From Chloroflexota bacterium (GTDB lineage: Bacteria > Chloroflexota > UBA6077 > JAJPHF01), in assembly GCA_019686175.1 (NCBI GenBank), contig JADGHJ010000013.1:1-32255 (forward strand): 32,255 bases of DNA, in the 5' to 3' direction. The translations under genes were made by a program, and so were the position numbers. The first letter of the stretch is position 1. Every line of letters begins with the position of its first letter. This document shows, in pieces, positions 23,070 to 30,401 of this stretch. The notes below the pieces were generated by a model that was given only the letters and a program-made list of their open reading frames with translations, was not told where the DNA came from and ran no database searches.

Positions 23070-23864
23070 ATGAGCGCCCTGCGCTTGCTGGAGGTGTCGA
23101 AGCAGTTCGGCGGCGTGGCCGCGCTCTCACGCGTCACCCTGGCGGTGCCGGAAGGGACCATCTACGGGCTGATCGGCCCGAACGGCGCCGGCAAGTCCAC
23201 GCTGTTCAACTTGATCAACGGCATCTACCCGGTGTCCGCGGGGCGCATCTTCGTGGGGGAGCGCGATGTGACGGGCTGGCGCCCTGCGGCTATCGCCCGG
23301 CTCGGTGTGGCGCGCACCTTCCAGAGCATCCATCTGTTCGCGGGGATGACGGTGCTCGACAACGTGCTGATGGGCCAGAGCCGCTTCGCCCACGCCGGCC
23401 TGCTCAGCCTGGTGCCCGTGCTCGCCGACCGCCGCGAGGCCGCGCTGCGACGCGAGGCGCTGCACACGCTGGAATGGCTGGAATTGGCGCCCTACGCGGA
23501 GGCCAACGCCAATGAGCTACCGTACGCCATCCAGCGACGGGTCGAGGTGGCGCGGGCGCTAGCCAGCAGCCCGCGCCTGCTGCTGCTCGATGAGCCCGCG
23601 GCCGGCTGCAACGAGGAGGAGAGCCGTGCGCTGGCCGCCGACATCCGCCGCATCCGCGAGCGCGGTATCACGGTCGTCCTGATCGAGCACGACATGTCGG
23701 TGGTGATGGAGGTGTGCGACCGCATCGCGGTGCTCAACTTCGGAGAGGTCATCGCCGAGGGCACGCCCGAGGAGATCCAGAACGATCCGTTGGTGCTGGA
23801 AGCGTACCTTGGACGCGAAGATGACGTCAGCGCCGCTGCTGCGCATCGAGGGCTTGCAGGTTAA
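23070..23864 (+). CDS. livG: Branched-chain amino acid-type ABC transporter ATPase (LivG)
   Basis: 264 aa, ATG 23070, AGGAG 7 bases upstream. ATP-binding motor of a Liv-type importer. Walker A GPNGAGKST (36-44), Q-loop RTFQSIHLF (Q85), Walker B LLLLDEPAAG (D174, E175), switch histidine in LIEHDMSVVMEVCDR, and the DPLVLEAYLG C-terminus typical of LivG. The signature position is unusual: ELPYAIQRRVEVARAL, where family members commonly have LSYGQQRR, so the second glycine is Ala (A153). The last 44 bases overlap livF. Despite the name, this class often carries aromatic acids, amides or urea as well as branched-chain amino acids. Confidence 0.93.
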   Translation: MSALRLLEVSKQFGGVAALSRVTLAVPEGTIYGLIGPNGAGKSTLFNLINGIYPVSAGRIFVGERDVTGWRPAAIARLGVARTFQSIHLFAGMTVLDNVLMGQSRFAHAGLLSLVPVLADRREAALRREALHTLEWLELAPYAEANANELPYAIQRRVEVARALASSPRLLLLDEPAAGCNEEESRALAADIRRIRERGITVVLIEHDMSVVMEVCDRIAVLNFGEVIAEGTPEEIQNDPLVLEAYLGREDDVSAAAAHRGLAG

Positions 23865-24558
23865 CTACGGGCCGGTCCGCGCCCTGCACGACGTGGCGCT
23901 TGCCGTGCATCCCGGTGAGGTGGTGGCGGTGCTAGGTGCCAATGGCGCGGGGAAGACCACTCTGCTGCGGACGATCTCCGGACTGCTGCGGCCTGTCGCC
24001 GGAGCGATCTGGCTAGCCGGCCGCGACCTCACGCGCTTGCCGCCGCACACCATCGCCGCGGCTGGCCTCGCGCACGTGCCAGAGGGGCGCGGCATCCTGG
24101 GCCGGATGACGGTGCTAGAGAACCTGCGCATGGGCGCCTACACGCGCCGCGACGGCGAGATCGACCGCGACATCGCCGAGCTGTGCGAGCGCTTCCCGAT
24201 CCTACACGAGCGCCGCCACCAGCCAGCGGGGCTGCTGTCGGGCGGCCAGCAGCAGATGCTCGCCATCGCCCGCGCCTGGATGGCCCGACCGCAACTGATC
24301 ATGCTCGACGAGCCGTCGCTCGGGCTGGCGCCGCGGATGGTCGCCGAGGTGTTCCGCATGATCGTGGCGATCCGCGAGCGCGCCGCCGTGCTGCTGGTCG
24401 AGCAGAACACGCGCGCCGCACTCCGCCTGGCCGATCGGGGCTACGTGCTAGAGCTAGGCCGCGTGGTGCTACACGGCCCCGCGCGCGATCTCCTGACCGA
24501 CGAGGGCCTGGTGCGCGCCTACCTCGGGCGCCGTGCTGCGCAGGGAGGGGCGGCATGA
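23821..24558 (+). CDS. livF: Branched-chain amino acid-type ABC transporter ATPase (LivF)
   Basis: 245 aa from ATG 23821, inside the end of livG; a TTG start four codons earlier is possible. Second ATPase of the importer. Walker A GANGAGKTT, VPEGRGIL (typical LivF segment), signature LLSGGQQQM, Walker B LIMLDEPSLGLAP, VLLVEQNTRAAL (switch region with Q in place of H, normal for LivF). Its stop overlaps the livH start as ATGA. Confidence 0.95.
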   Translation: MTSAPLLRIEGLQVNYGPVRALHDVALAVHPGEVVAVLGANGAGKTTLLRTISGLLRPVAGAIWLAGRDLTRLPPHTIAAAGLAHVPEGRGILGRMTVLENLRMGAYTRRDGEIDRDIAELCERFPILHERRHQPAGLLSGGQQQMLAIARAWMARPQLIMLDEPSLGLAPRMVAEVFRMIVAIRERAAVLLVEQNTRAALRLADRGYVLELGRVVLHGPARDLLTDEGLVRAYLGRRAAQGGAA

Positions 24559-25433
24559 TCGGCCAGCAACTCGTCAACGCGCTCATGCTCGGCAGCAACT
24601 ACGCGCTGGTCGCCATCGGCTACACGCTGGTATTCGGCGTGCTGAGCATGCTCAACTTCGCCCATCCGAACGTCTGCGCGCTCGGTGGGTTCCTGCTGTT
24701 CACCGCGGTGGCCATGCTGGCGCTGCCGCTGCCGGTGGCCATCGGCGTGGTGATCGTCGGCGGCGCTGTGTTGGGGCTGGCGACCGAGCGGCTCTGCTTC
24801 CGGCCCGCCGCACACCTCAAGGACGAGCTGGCGCCCGCCATCTCCTCGGTCGCGTTCGCCCTCGTGCTCACCGAGCTGGTCGCCAAGGTCTGGGGTGCCG
24901 AGCCACGACGGCTCCCGCCGCTGGTCACTGGCGCGACCCTCGACCTGGGCATGTTCCAGATCTCTAGCGTCCAGCTCGTCATCCTGGTGTTGTCGTTCGG
25001 GCTGATGCTGGGCGTGGACTACCTGCTCCAGCACACGCGGATGGGCTACGCGCTGCGCGCCGTGGCCGAGCGACGCGACGTGGCGCAGCTGCTGGGCGTG
25101 AACGTGCAGGCCACCGTGGTACTGGCGTTCCTGCTGTCGGGTGTGCTGGCCGCGCTCGCCGGGATGCTGCTGGCGATGCGGCTGGGCTTAGCGGACCCGA
25201 ACGTGGCGCTGTCGTACGGGCTGCGGGCGCTGGCCGTGATGGTGATCGGCGGGCTGGGCAACGTCCGCGGAGCGATGGTCGCTGGGCTGCTGGTCGGACT
25301 GGTGGACGTGATGACGCTTGCGTTCCTCTCGCAGGCGTACTCTAGCGTGGCCGCATGGGTGCTGCTGCTCGTCGTCCTGTTGTTCAAGCCATCGGGGCTC
25401 CTGGGCACCCGGACCCAGCGCGAGTCGATCTAG
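24555..25433 (+). CDS. livH: Branched-chain amino acid-type ABC transporter permease (LivH)
   Basis: 292 aa from ATG 24555, with GGGAGGGG upstream; overlaps the livF stop (ATGA). About eight membrane spans. LivH features: LMLGSNYALVAIGYTLVFGVLSMLNFAHPNV at the N-terminus, the cytoplasmic ATPase-contact loop TRMGYALRAVAERRDVAQLLGVNV, and the GGLGNVRGAMVAGLLVGLVDV segment near the C-terminus, ending in KPSGLLGTR. Forms a heterodimer with LivM. Frame upstream of the ATG is a shadow of livF. Confidence 0.95.
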   Translation: MIGQQLVNALMLGSNYALVAIGYTLVFGVLSMLNFAHPNVCALGGFLLFTAVAMLALPLPVAIGVVIVGGAVLGLATERLCFRPAAHLKDELAPAISSVAFALVLTELVAKVWGAEPRRLPPLVTGATLDLGMFQISSVQLVILVLSFGLMLGVDYLLQHTRMGYALRAVAERRDVAQLLGVNVQATVVLAFLLSGVLAALAGMLLAMRLGLADPNVALSYGLRALAVMVIGGLGNVRGAMVAGLLVGLVDVMTLAFLSQAYSSVAAWVLLLVVLLFKPSGLLGTRTQRESI

Positions 25434-25448
25434 CCGGGGACGAGGGTG

Positions 25449-26372
25449 ATGGTCGATCAGTCGGTGTTCGTGCTGCTGGGCATCAACATCCTGATGGGCT
25501 GGAGCTTCTACGTGATGCTGATGTCCGGCCAGTTCTCGTTCGGCAACGCGGGCTTCATGGCGCTGGGCGCCTACACGGCGGGGATCGCCACCGTGAAGCT
25601 CGGGCTTCCCTACATCGTGGGGCTGCTGCTGGCTGTGATCGTCGGCGCCGTGGTGGGCTGGCTCGTTGGGCTGCCGGCGCTACGCATGCGTGGCGTGTAT
25701 CTGGCGCTGGCCACCATCGCCTTCGCCTTCCTGGTCGAGAACGTCTTCATCAACCTCGAGTACACCGGCGCGCAGACGGGCTTCTACGGCCTCACTGGGA
25801 CCACGCTGCCCGTGGTGTACCTCTGCGTCGCGGCGCTGGGCCTGCTGCTCCTGCGACTGCAGCACTCGCGGCTCGCCAAGTCGCTTCAAGCCGTGCGGGA
25901 GCACGAGGTCGTGGCCAGTACCCTGGGGCTGAACACCACCTACTTGAAGCTGCTGTCGTTCAGCACGGGGGCGGCGTTCGCCGCCCTGGCGGGCGCGCTG
26001 TACGGGCACTACATCTACTTCATCTCTCCGGAGCTATTCGGCTTCTTCCAATCGGTCTGGCCGGCGTTCTACGTGGCCATCGGTGGCGCGGGTACGGTCG
26101 TTGGTCCCGTGCTGGGGGCGGCCATTGTGACGCTGCTGCCCGAGTACTTCCAGCCGCTGAGGGAGTGGCGGCTGCTGGTGTTCGGCCTGACGGTGATGGC
26201 GCTGATCGCGCTGCGCCCGCAAGGGCTATACACCCCGTATCTGCAGCGGCGGCTTGGCACGTTGCTGGCGGCGTGGTGGCCCGGTCGCCGGCGAGCCGCG
26301 AGGCCGTCGCCAGCGGCGGCATGTGGCGACGCGCCGCCGGGCGCTATTGAAGCGAGAGGAGAGAGCCCATGA
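25449..26372 (+). CDS. livM: Branched-chain amino acid-type ABC transporter permease (LivM)
   Basis: 307 aa from ATG 25449; a GTG directly before it is an alternative start. Membrane protein with LivM features: GQFSFGNAGFMALGAYTAGI (spans 1-2), ALRMRGVYLALATIAFAFLVENV, SLQAVREHEVVASTLGLNTTYLKLLSF (ATPase contact), and AIGGAGTVVGPVLGAAIVTLLPEYF. The last 35 residues (RRRAARPSPAAACGDAPPGAIEARGESP) are a low-complexity basic and Pro/Ala-rich tail beyond the normal end. The stop overlaps the start of the binding protein (ATGA). Confidence 0.95.
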   Translation: MVDQSVFVLLGINILMGWSFYVMLMSGQFSFGNAGFMALGAYTAGIATVKLGLPYIVGLLLAVIVGAVVGWLVGLPALRMRGVYLALATIAFAFLVENVFINLEYTGAQTGFYGLTGTTLPVVYLCVAALGLLLLRLQHSRLAKSLQAVREHEVVASTLGLNTTYLKLLSFSTGAAFAALAGALYGHYIYFISPELFGFFQSVWPAFYVAIGGAGTVVGPVLGAAIVTLLPEYFQPLREWRLLVFGLTVMALIALRPQGLYTPYLQRRLGTLLAAWWPGRRRAARPSPAAACGDAPPGAIEARGESP

Positions 26373-27667
26373 GGCCCACGGTGCAGGCGCTGCGCGGATT
26401 GCTCCCCGCCCTGGCGCTGATCTTGAGCGCTTGCGCGTCCGGGGGGGGCGGTGGCACGGCCAGCGGGGCGGCGCCGCTGGCGGCCAAGCCCGCCGAAGCT
26501 CCGGCCGCCAATCCGGCCCCCGCCCAGGGGCAGGCAGCCGGCGGCCTCAGCGGACCGCCGGTGCGGATCGGCTTCATCGCGCCCCTTAGCGGCCCCGTCG
26601 CGCCGTACGGCGCGGCGCTGAAGTACGCCCCCGCCCTGGTAGTGAAGGAGACCAACGCCACGGGCGGGATCAACGGGAGTCCCTTGGAGTTGGTGACCAT
26701 CGACAGCCCCAACAACCCGAACCAGACGGTGACGGGGCTGCGGCGGCTGGCGAACGAGGACCGCGTGGTAGCCCTGCTGGGCCCGTATTACACGGGCGAG
26801 ATGCAGGCCGCGGTACCGATGCTGAAGGAGCTGAAGCTCCCGCTGCTGCCGCTCACCCCCGCAGCGACCCATCCGGGCGTGGTGGAGCTGAACGAGTGGG
26901 CATTCCTGGCGGACAGCTCCGAGGAGCGCACCGTCTCCATCGCGCTCGATGCTTTCCAGAAGGTGTATCCCAACGTGCGCCGCATAGTGGTGGTCGGCGA
27001 CTCTCAGACCGCGGTGACGGCGGTCACCCTGCGCGACGTTTGGCCCAAGGTCTTGCCGGAGCGCGGGTACGAGATCGTGGACACGATCACCTTCCAGTTC
27101 AGCACCAGCGACTTCAGTCCCATCGCCACACGGATCCGGGCCTCGGGCGCCGAAGGCATCGCCCTGAGCGCGCTCTCCCCCGCCGCCCCGAGCCTGCTCC
27201 AGGAGTTGGAGCGCCAGGGGACGCGGCTACCCGTGGTGACCTCGGCGCATCTCCACACGGTGCCGCCGCTGCCCAAGATCCTGGGCAAGACCGCCGATGG
27301 CATGATCCAGACGTTCTTCTACAGTCCGGCGTTGGCCGACCAGCCCCGCGTGCGAGAGTGGCTGACGAAGTACGAGGCGGAGATCCGGGCGGAAAACCCG
27401 AGCGCCGACATCGGCGACATTGGGTTTGCCTGTGAGATCCAGACCTATGACGACGCCTCGATCCTGGTGCAGGCGATGCGCAACGCGGGGATCAACGGCA
27501 GTACTCCGGTCGCGGAGGCCCGGGAGCGGACGCGGCAGGCGCTCATGAACCTCAAGAACTTCCCGGGGGTCCTCCAGCCGAAGGAGATCACGGCGGAGGG
27601 CCGTGTGACCTGGGACTTCTACCCGCTCATCGCCCAGGACGGCGCGTGGCGCCCGATCCCACAGTGA
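26369..27667 (+). CDS. ABC transporter substrate-binding lipoprotein (LivK-like)
   Basis: 432 aa from ATG 26369, GAGAGGAGAG upstream. Lipoprotein signal with lipobox LILSAC (C22), then a Gly/Ala/Pro-rich linker and a type I periplasmic binding domain (Peripla_BP_6) from PVRIGFIAPLSGPVAPYGA. Typical blocks are VALLGPYYTGEMQAAVPMLKE, KLPLLPLTPAATHPG, VVVGDSQTAVTAV, and LRASG-like ATRIRASGAEGIALS. It catches the substrate for LivGFHM. Ligand unknown: the neighbours point to an aromatic or amide compound rather than to leucine. It is the last gene of the operon. Confidence 0.93.
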   Translation: MRPTVQALRGLLPALALILSACASGGGGGTASGAAPLAAKPAEAPAANPAPAQGQAAGGLSGPPVRIGFIAPLSGPVAPYGAALKYAPALVVKETNATGGINGSPLELVTIDSPNNPNQTVTGLRRLANEDRVVALLGPYYTGEMQAAVPMLKELKLPLLPLTPAATHPGVVELNEWAFLADSSEERTVSIALDAFQKVYPNVRRIVVVGDSQTAVTAVTLRDVWPKVLPERGYEIVDTITFQFSTSDFSPIATRIRASGAEGIALSALSPAAPSLLQELERQGTRLPVVTSAHLHTVPPLPKILGKTADGMIQTFFYSPALADQPRVREWLTKYEAEIRAENPSADIGDIGFACEIQTYDDASILVQAMRNAGINGSTPVAEARERTRQALMNLKNFPGVLQPKEITAEGRVTWDFYPLIAQDGAWRPIPQ

Positions 27668-27671
27668 GGGA

Positions 27672-27693
27672 CGGCCATAGCTTCTGGTGGCCG
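27672..27693 (+). terminator. Weak hairpin between convergent operons
   Basis: CGGCCA - 10 bases - TGGCCG, a perfect 6-bp stem directly behind the binding-protein stop, in the 85-base convergent gap (27668-27752). No T-run, so it is only a possible terminator. Confidence 0.3.
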
Positions 27694-27752
27694 GAGACGA
27701 CAGGCCCGTTGACGAGCGCGCCGTGGGGGACTGCGAGGGCGTGATGCGGTGC

Positions 27753-28265
27753 TTAGCTCTGGTGCCTTGCTGAATGGGCTGGCCCGCTCCCGGGCAGCTC
27801 TGCCAGCTCGTAGCCGTACCGCGCCATGGCTTCCCGCAGACGTGGCAGATCGGGGGCAGCGGGCGGTGGGAGGGCCCGCTGGCCCGCCGGCTCGCCGACT
27901 TCGGCCGCGAAGCGCTCGAATTGGGCAGGCGCGGTGATCTGGAGCAGGCGCGCGGGCGCCGCACTGGACACGACGAAGCTGTGGGCGATCCCGCGCGGCA
28001 GCCAGATGAAGGCGCCACGGTCCGCCAGCCAGGTGCGGTCGCCGCACGATACAGTGAGTTGGCCCTCCAGGATGTAGAAGGCTTCGTCCTCCCAGCGATG
28101 GAGGTGGCGGGGCGGCCCAAACCCCGGCGGCGCCAACTGCTCGACCACGGTCAGGGCCCCGCCTGTCTGCGGGCCCCCGGCCTTGATCGTCAAGAGCGTG
28201 CCAAGGAACCAGAGGCCCTCGCCCTCCTCGGCCGACAACACGTACCCGGACGCGTCGCGCTGCAT
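27753..28265 (-). CDS. Cupin-domain protein
   Basis: 170 aa from ATG 28265, with GGAAGGAG 7 bases upstream. Cupin beta-barrel with a complete metal motif 1 (G48, H54, H56, E61, G68; HLHRWEDEAFYILEG) and motif 2 (G-x5-P-x-G-x2-H; GAFIWLPRGIAH). Single-domain cupins of this kind include small dioxygenases, isomerases and binding proteins, and the quercetinase-like arrangement is a common match; I do not assign a reaction. The C-terminal 50 residues (Pro/Ala-rich, then DLPRLREAMARYGYEL) look like a helix extension. Own promoter with an inverted repeat at 28324-28341. Confidence 0.88.
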   Translation of the reverse strand: MQRDASGYVLSAEEGEGLWFLGTLLTIKAGGPQTGGALTVVEQLAPPGFGPPRHLHRWEDEAFYILEGQLTVSCGDRTWLADRGAFIWLPRGIAHSFVVSSAAPARLLQITAPAQFERFAAEVGEPAGQRALPPPAAPDLPRLREAMARYGYELAELPGSGPAHSARHQS

Positions 28266-28323
28266 GGCGCACTCCTTCCGCTCACCGCACCGTCCCTGAA
28301 TTGGTGGACCCAACCCTCAACGG

Positions 28324-28341
28324 GCGATGCGCTAGCATCGC
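28324..28341. promoter_or_regulatory. Perfect inverted repeat at the cupin promoter
   Basis: GCGATGC - GCTA - GCATCGC, a perfect 7-bp arm repeat with a 4-base centre. A third copy of GCGATGC lies at 28346-28352. It overlaps the candidate -10 and start of the cupin gene, so it is a candidate operator. Confidence 0.45.
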
Positions 28342-28362
28342 ACAGGCGATGCCGCCTGGCAA
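28334..28362 (-). promoter_or_regulatory. Candidate promoter of the cupin gene
   Basis: Minus strand: TTGCCA (-35, 5 of 6; 28362-28357), a 17-bp spacer ending in TGC, and GATGCT (-10, 3 of 6; 28339-28334). The -10 is weak but has the TGn extension. The start is expected near 28327. Confidence 0.4.
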
Positions 28363-28405
28363 GGGGCGCCGCGGGGGAGGCAACGGGAGCGGTGGCCCCG
28401 ATCGC

Positions 28406-29230
28406 TCAGCGCGCGGGCAGACCGAGGAATTCGCGGACCGCGGCGACCAGCGCCGGGGCGTTGTCCTCCTGCACGGCGTGGCCCGCGCGGGGGATCTCGA
28501 CCAGCCGGCCATCGCGCAGCGCGCCTACCATGCGCTCGGCCATCTCACGCGGCAGGATGGGACTCTCGGCGCCGCGCACCACCAGCGTGGGGCACTGGAT
28601 CGCCCGCACCACCTCCCAGTAGTTGCCCTCCGCCGGGCTCGGGCCCCACAGCAGGCCCTCGTGCCACTTCCAGACGTACTTGCCGTCCTCCCGTTGGCGC
28701 ACGGAATGGGCCGCCACCCGCTGCCGGTAGTCCTCGGGCGGATACGGGTCCTGCGCGCGCAGGAAGTCGGCCACCTGCTGCACCGAGTCGAAGACGCCCG
28801 GGTCCTCCGGGGCATCGGGCCGCGGCGGCAGCGGGGGCGGTGCCTCAGGGCCGATGTCCACGATCACCAGCCGCGGGACCATCTCCGGGTGCCGTGCCGC
28901 GTAGAGCATCGCGTTGCGCCCCCCCATGCTCATGCCCACGAGCACGAAGGGCGGCAGCGCCAGCGCCCGGACGAACCCCTCCAGGTCGCGGACGTACAGC
29001 TCGGGGCCGTACTCCGTCGCGGGGTCGCTATCGCCGTGGCCCCGCTGGTCCACCGCGAGCACGCGGTAGTCGCGCGCGAACTCGGGCGCGAACAGGTCCC
29101 AGGTGCGGGCGTGGGCCATGAACCCGTGCAGCAGCACCATCGCCGGCGCCTGCGGGTCGCCCCACTCGACGTAGTGCAAGGTGAGGTCGCCCACGTTCGC
29201 ACGCCCGTCGCGCGGCTCGCTCTGGCTCAT
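28406..29230 (-). CDS. Alpha/beta hydrolase
   Basis: 274 aa from ATG 29230, GAGGGAGAG upstream. Core features: LLHGFMAHARTWD (HG at 35-36), VDQRGHGDSD (D61), nucleophile S101 in GMSMGG, and H251 in IPRAGHAVQEDNA. The strand where the catalytic acid normally sits reads LVVRGAESPILP, with Glu-Ser and then Pro where many relatives have Asp, so the acid may be shifted or be the Glu. Family members are esterases, haloalkane or epoxide hydrolases and C-C hydrolases. It follows the zinc alcohol dehydrogenase gene by 33 bases, so the two act in the same unit. Confidence 0.88.
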   Translation of the reverse strand: MSQSEPRDGRANVGDLTLHYVEWGDPQAPAMVLLHGFMAHARTWDLFAPEFARDYRVLAVDQRGHGDSDPATEYGPELYVRDLEGFVRALALPPFVLVGMSMGGRNAMLYAARHPEMVPRLVIVDIGPEAPPPLPPRPDAPEDPGVFDSVQQVADFLRAQDPYPPEDYRQRVAAHSVRQREDGKYVWKWHEGLLWGPSPAEGNYWEVVRAIQCPTLVVRGAESPILPREMAERMVGALRDGRLVEIPRAGHAVQEDNAPALVAAVREFLGLPAR

Positions 29231-29263
29231 CGCTCGCTCTCCCTCTCGTGTGAGGCTGGTGTG

Positions 29264-30352
29264 TTAGCGGTCGAACACCACCACCGAGCGCAGGGTCTCG
29301 CCGCGCTCCATGGCGTCGAACGCCGCCTGGACATCCCCGAGCCCGATGCGCCGCGTGACCAGCTCGTCCAGCAGTAGCTCGCCCTTGAGGTACCAGTCCA
29401 CGAGCATCGGGAAGTCGCGCGTGGGCAGGCAGTCGCCGTACCAACTCGGCTTGAGCGCGCCGCCGCGCGAGAACAGCCACTGCAGGTCGAGGGGCAGCAC
29501 GCTGCCCGCCGGGGGGACGCCGATGAGCACGGCGACGCCCGCCAGGTCGCGGGCGGCCAGCACCTGTTGCAGCACCTGCGGGTGTCCCACGCACTCGAAG
29601 GCGTAGTTCACCCCGTAGCCGTCGGTGAGCGCGCGGATCTGCTCTACCGGGTCGCCGTCCGTGGCGTTTACCGTATGGGTGGCGCCGAAGCGCTGCGCCC
29701 ACTCCAGCTTGCGCGGCTCGATGTCCACCGCGATGATCTTCGCGGCATGGGCGAGCCGCGCACCCTGGATCACACTGGTGCCCACGGCGCCCGCGCCGAA
29801 CACGGCCACCGTGCTGCCCGGCCGCACCTGCGCCGTGTACAGCACGGCGCCGACGCCCGTCATGACGCCGCAGGCGATCAGACACGCTTGCGCGGGAGGG
29901 ATCTCGCGCGGCACGGGGATCGCCTGCGCCGCATGCACGACGGTGTGCGTGGCGAAGGTGCCGAGGCCCATGATGGGCGGCGGGTAGCGGCCATCAGGGG
30001 TGTGTTGACGGGGCTGGCCGTTGAGGCTAGCGGCGCAGTAGTGCAGCTGGCCGATCCGACAGAAGCGGCAGGCGCCGCACGGCGCGCGCCAGGCCAGTAT
30101 GACATAATCGCCAACGCGGGGCTGCGTGACGCCCGGGCCGACGGCCTCCACGACCCCGGCCCCCTCGTGGCCCAGTAGGAGCGGCAGCTCGCCGATGTAG
30201 CCCTTCTGGATGTGCAAGTCCGTGTGGCACACACCGCTGGCCTCGATACGCACCAGCACCTCGTGGGGGCCGGGCTCGTCGATCTCCAGCAGCTCGGGTG
30301 CTACCGGGACGCTGGCTTGCCAGGCGATGACTCCCTGTCCCTGCACGGCCAT
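29264..30352 (-). CDS. Zinc-dependent alcohol dehydrogenase, class III-like MDR
   Basis: 362 aa from ATG 30352, GAGGAGG 5 bases upstream. Catalytic zinc: C42 (SGVCHTDLH), H62-E63 (LGHEGAG) and C161 (LIACGVMTGVG); structural zinc: C92, C95, C98 and C106 (PCGACRFCRIGQ). Nucleotide loop FGAGAVGTS, with D200 (IIAVD) ending the second strand, which indicates NAD preference. GVMTGVGAVLYTAQVRPGSTV and SWYGDCLPTRDFPMLVDWYLKG are like class III / NDMA-dependent or S-hydroxymethyl-mycothiol-type dehydrogenases of high-GC bacteria. So it may oxidise a primary alcohol or a thiol adduct. First gene of a two-gene unit with the hydrolase. Confidence 0.93.
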   Translation of the reverse strand: MAVQGQGVIAWQASVPVAPELLEIDEPGPHEVLVRIEASGVCHTDLHIQKGYIGELPLLLGHEGAGVVEAVGPGVTQPRVGDYVILAWRAPCGACRFCRIGQLHYCAASLNGQPRQHTPDGRYPPPIMGLGTFATHTVVHAAQAIPVPREIPPAQACLIACGVMTGVGAVLYTAQVRPGSTVAVFGAGAVGTSVIQGARLAHAAKIIAVDIEPRKLEWAQRFGATHTVNATDGDPVEQIRALTDGYGVNYAFECVGHPQVLQQVLAARDLAGVAVLIGVPPAGSVLPLDLQWLFSRGGALKPSWYGDCLPTRDFPMLVDWYLKGELLLDELVTRRIGLGDVQAAFDAMERGETLRSVVVFDR

Positions 30353-30390
30353 ACCCGCCTCCTCCCCGCGCTGAGCCTGCGCTCGCCGCG

Positions 30391-30396
30391 ATTATA
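30391..30396 (-). promoter_or_regulatory. Perfect -10 box of the zinc alcohol dehydrogenase gene
   Basis: TATAAT on the minus strand, 39 bases before ATG 30352, between this gene and the stop of the glycosidase-like gene at 30402. Start expected near 30384. No convincing -35 box upstream (that part is coding). Confidence 0.55.
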
Positions 30397-30401
30397 GCCC
30401 G

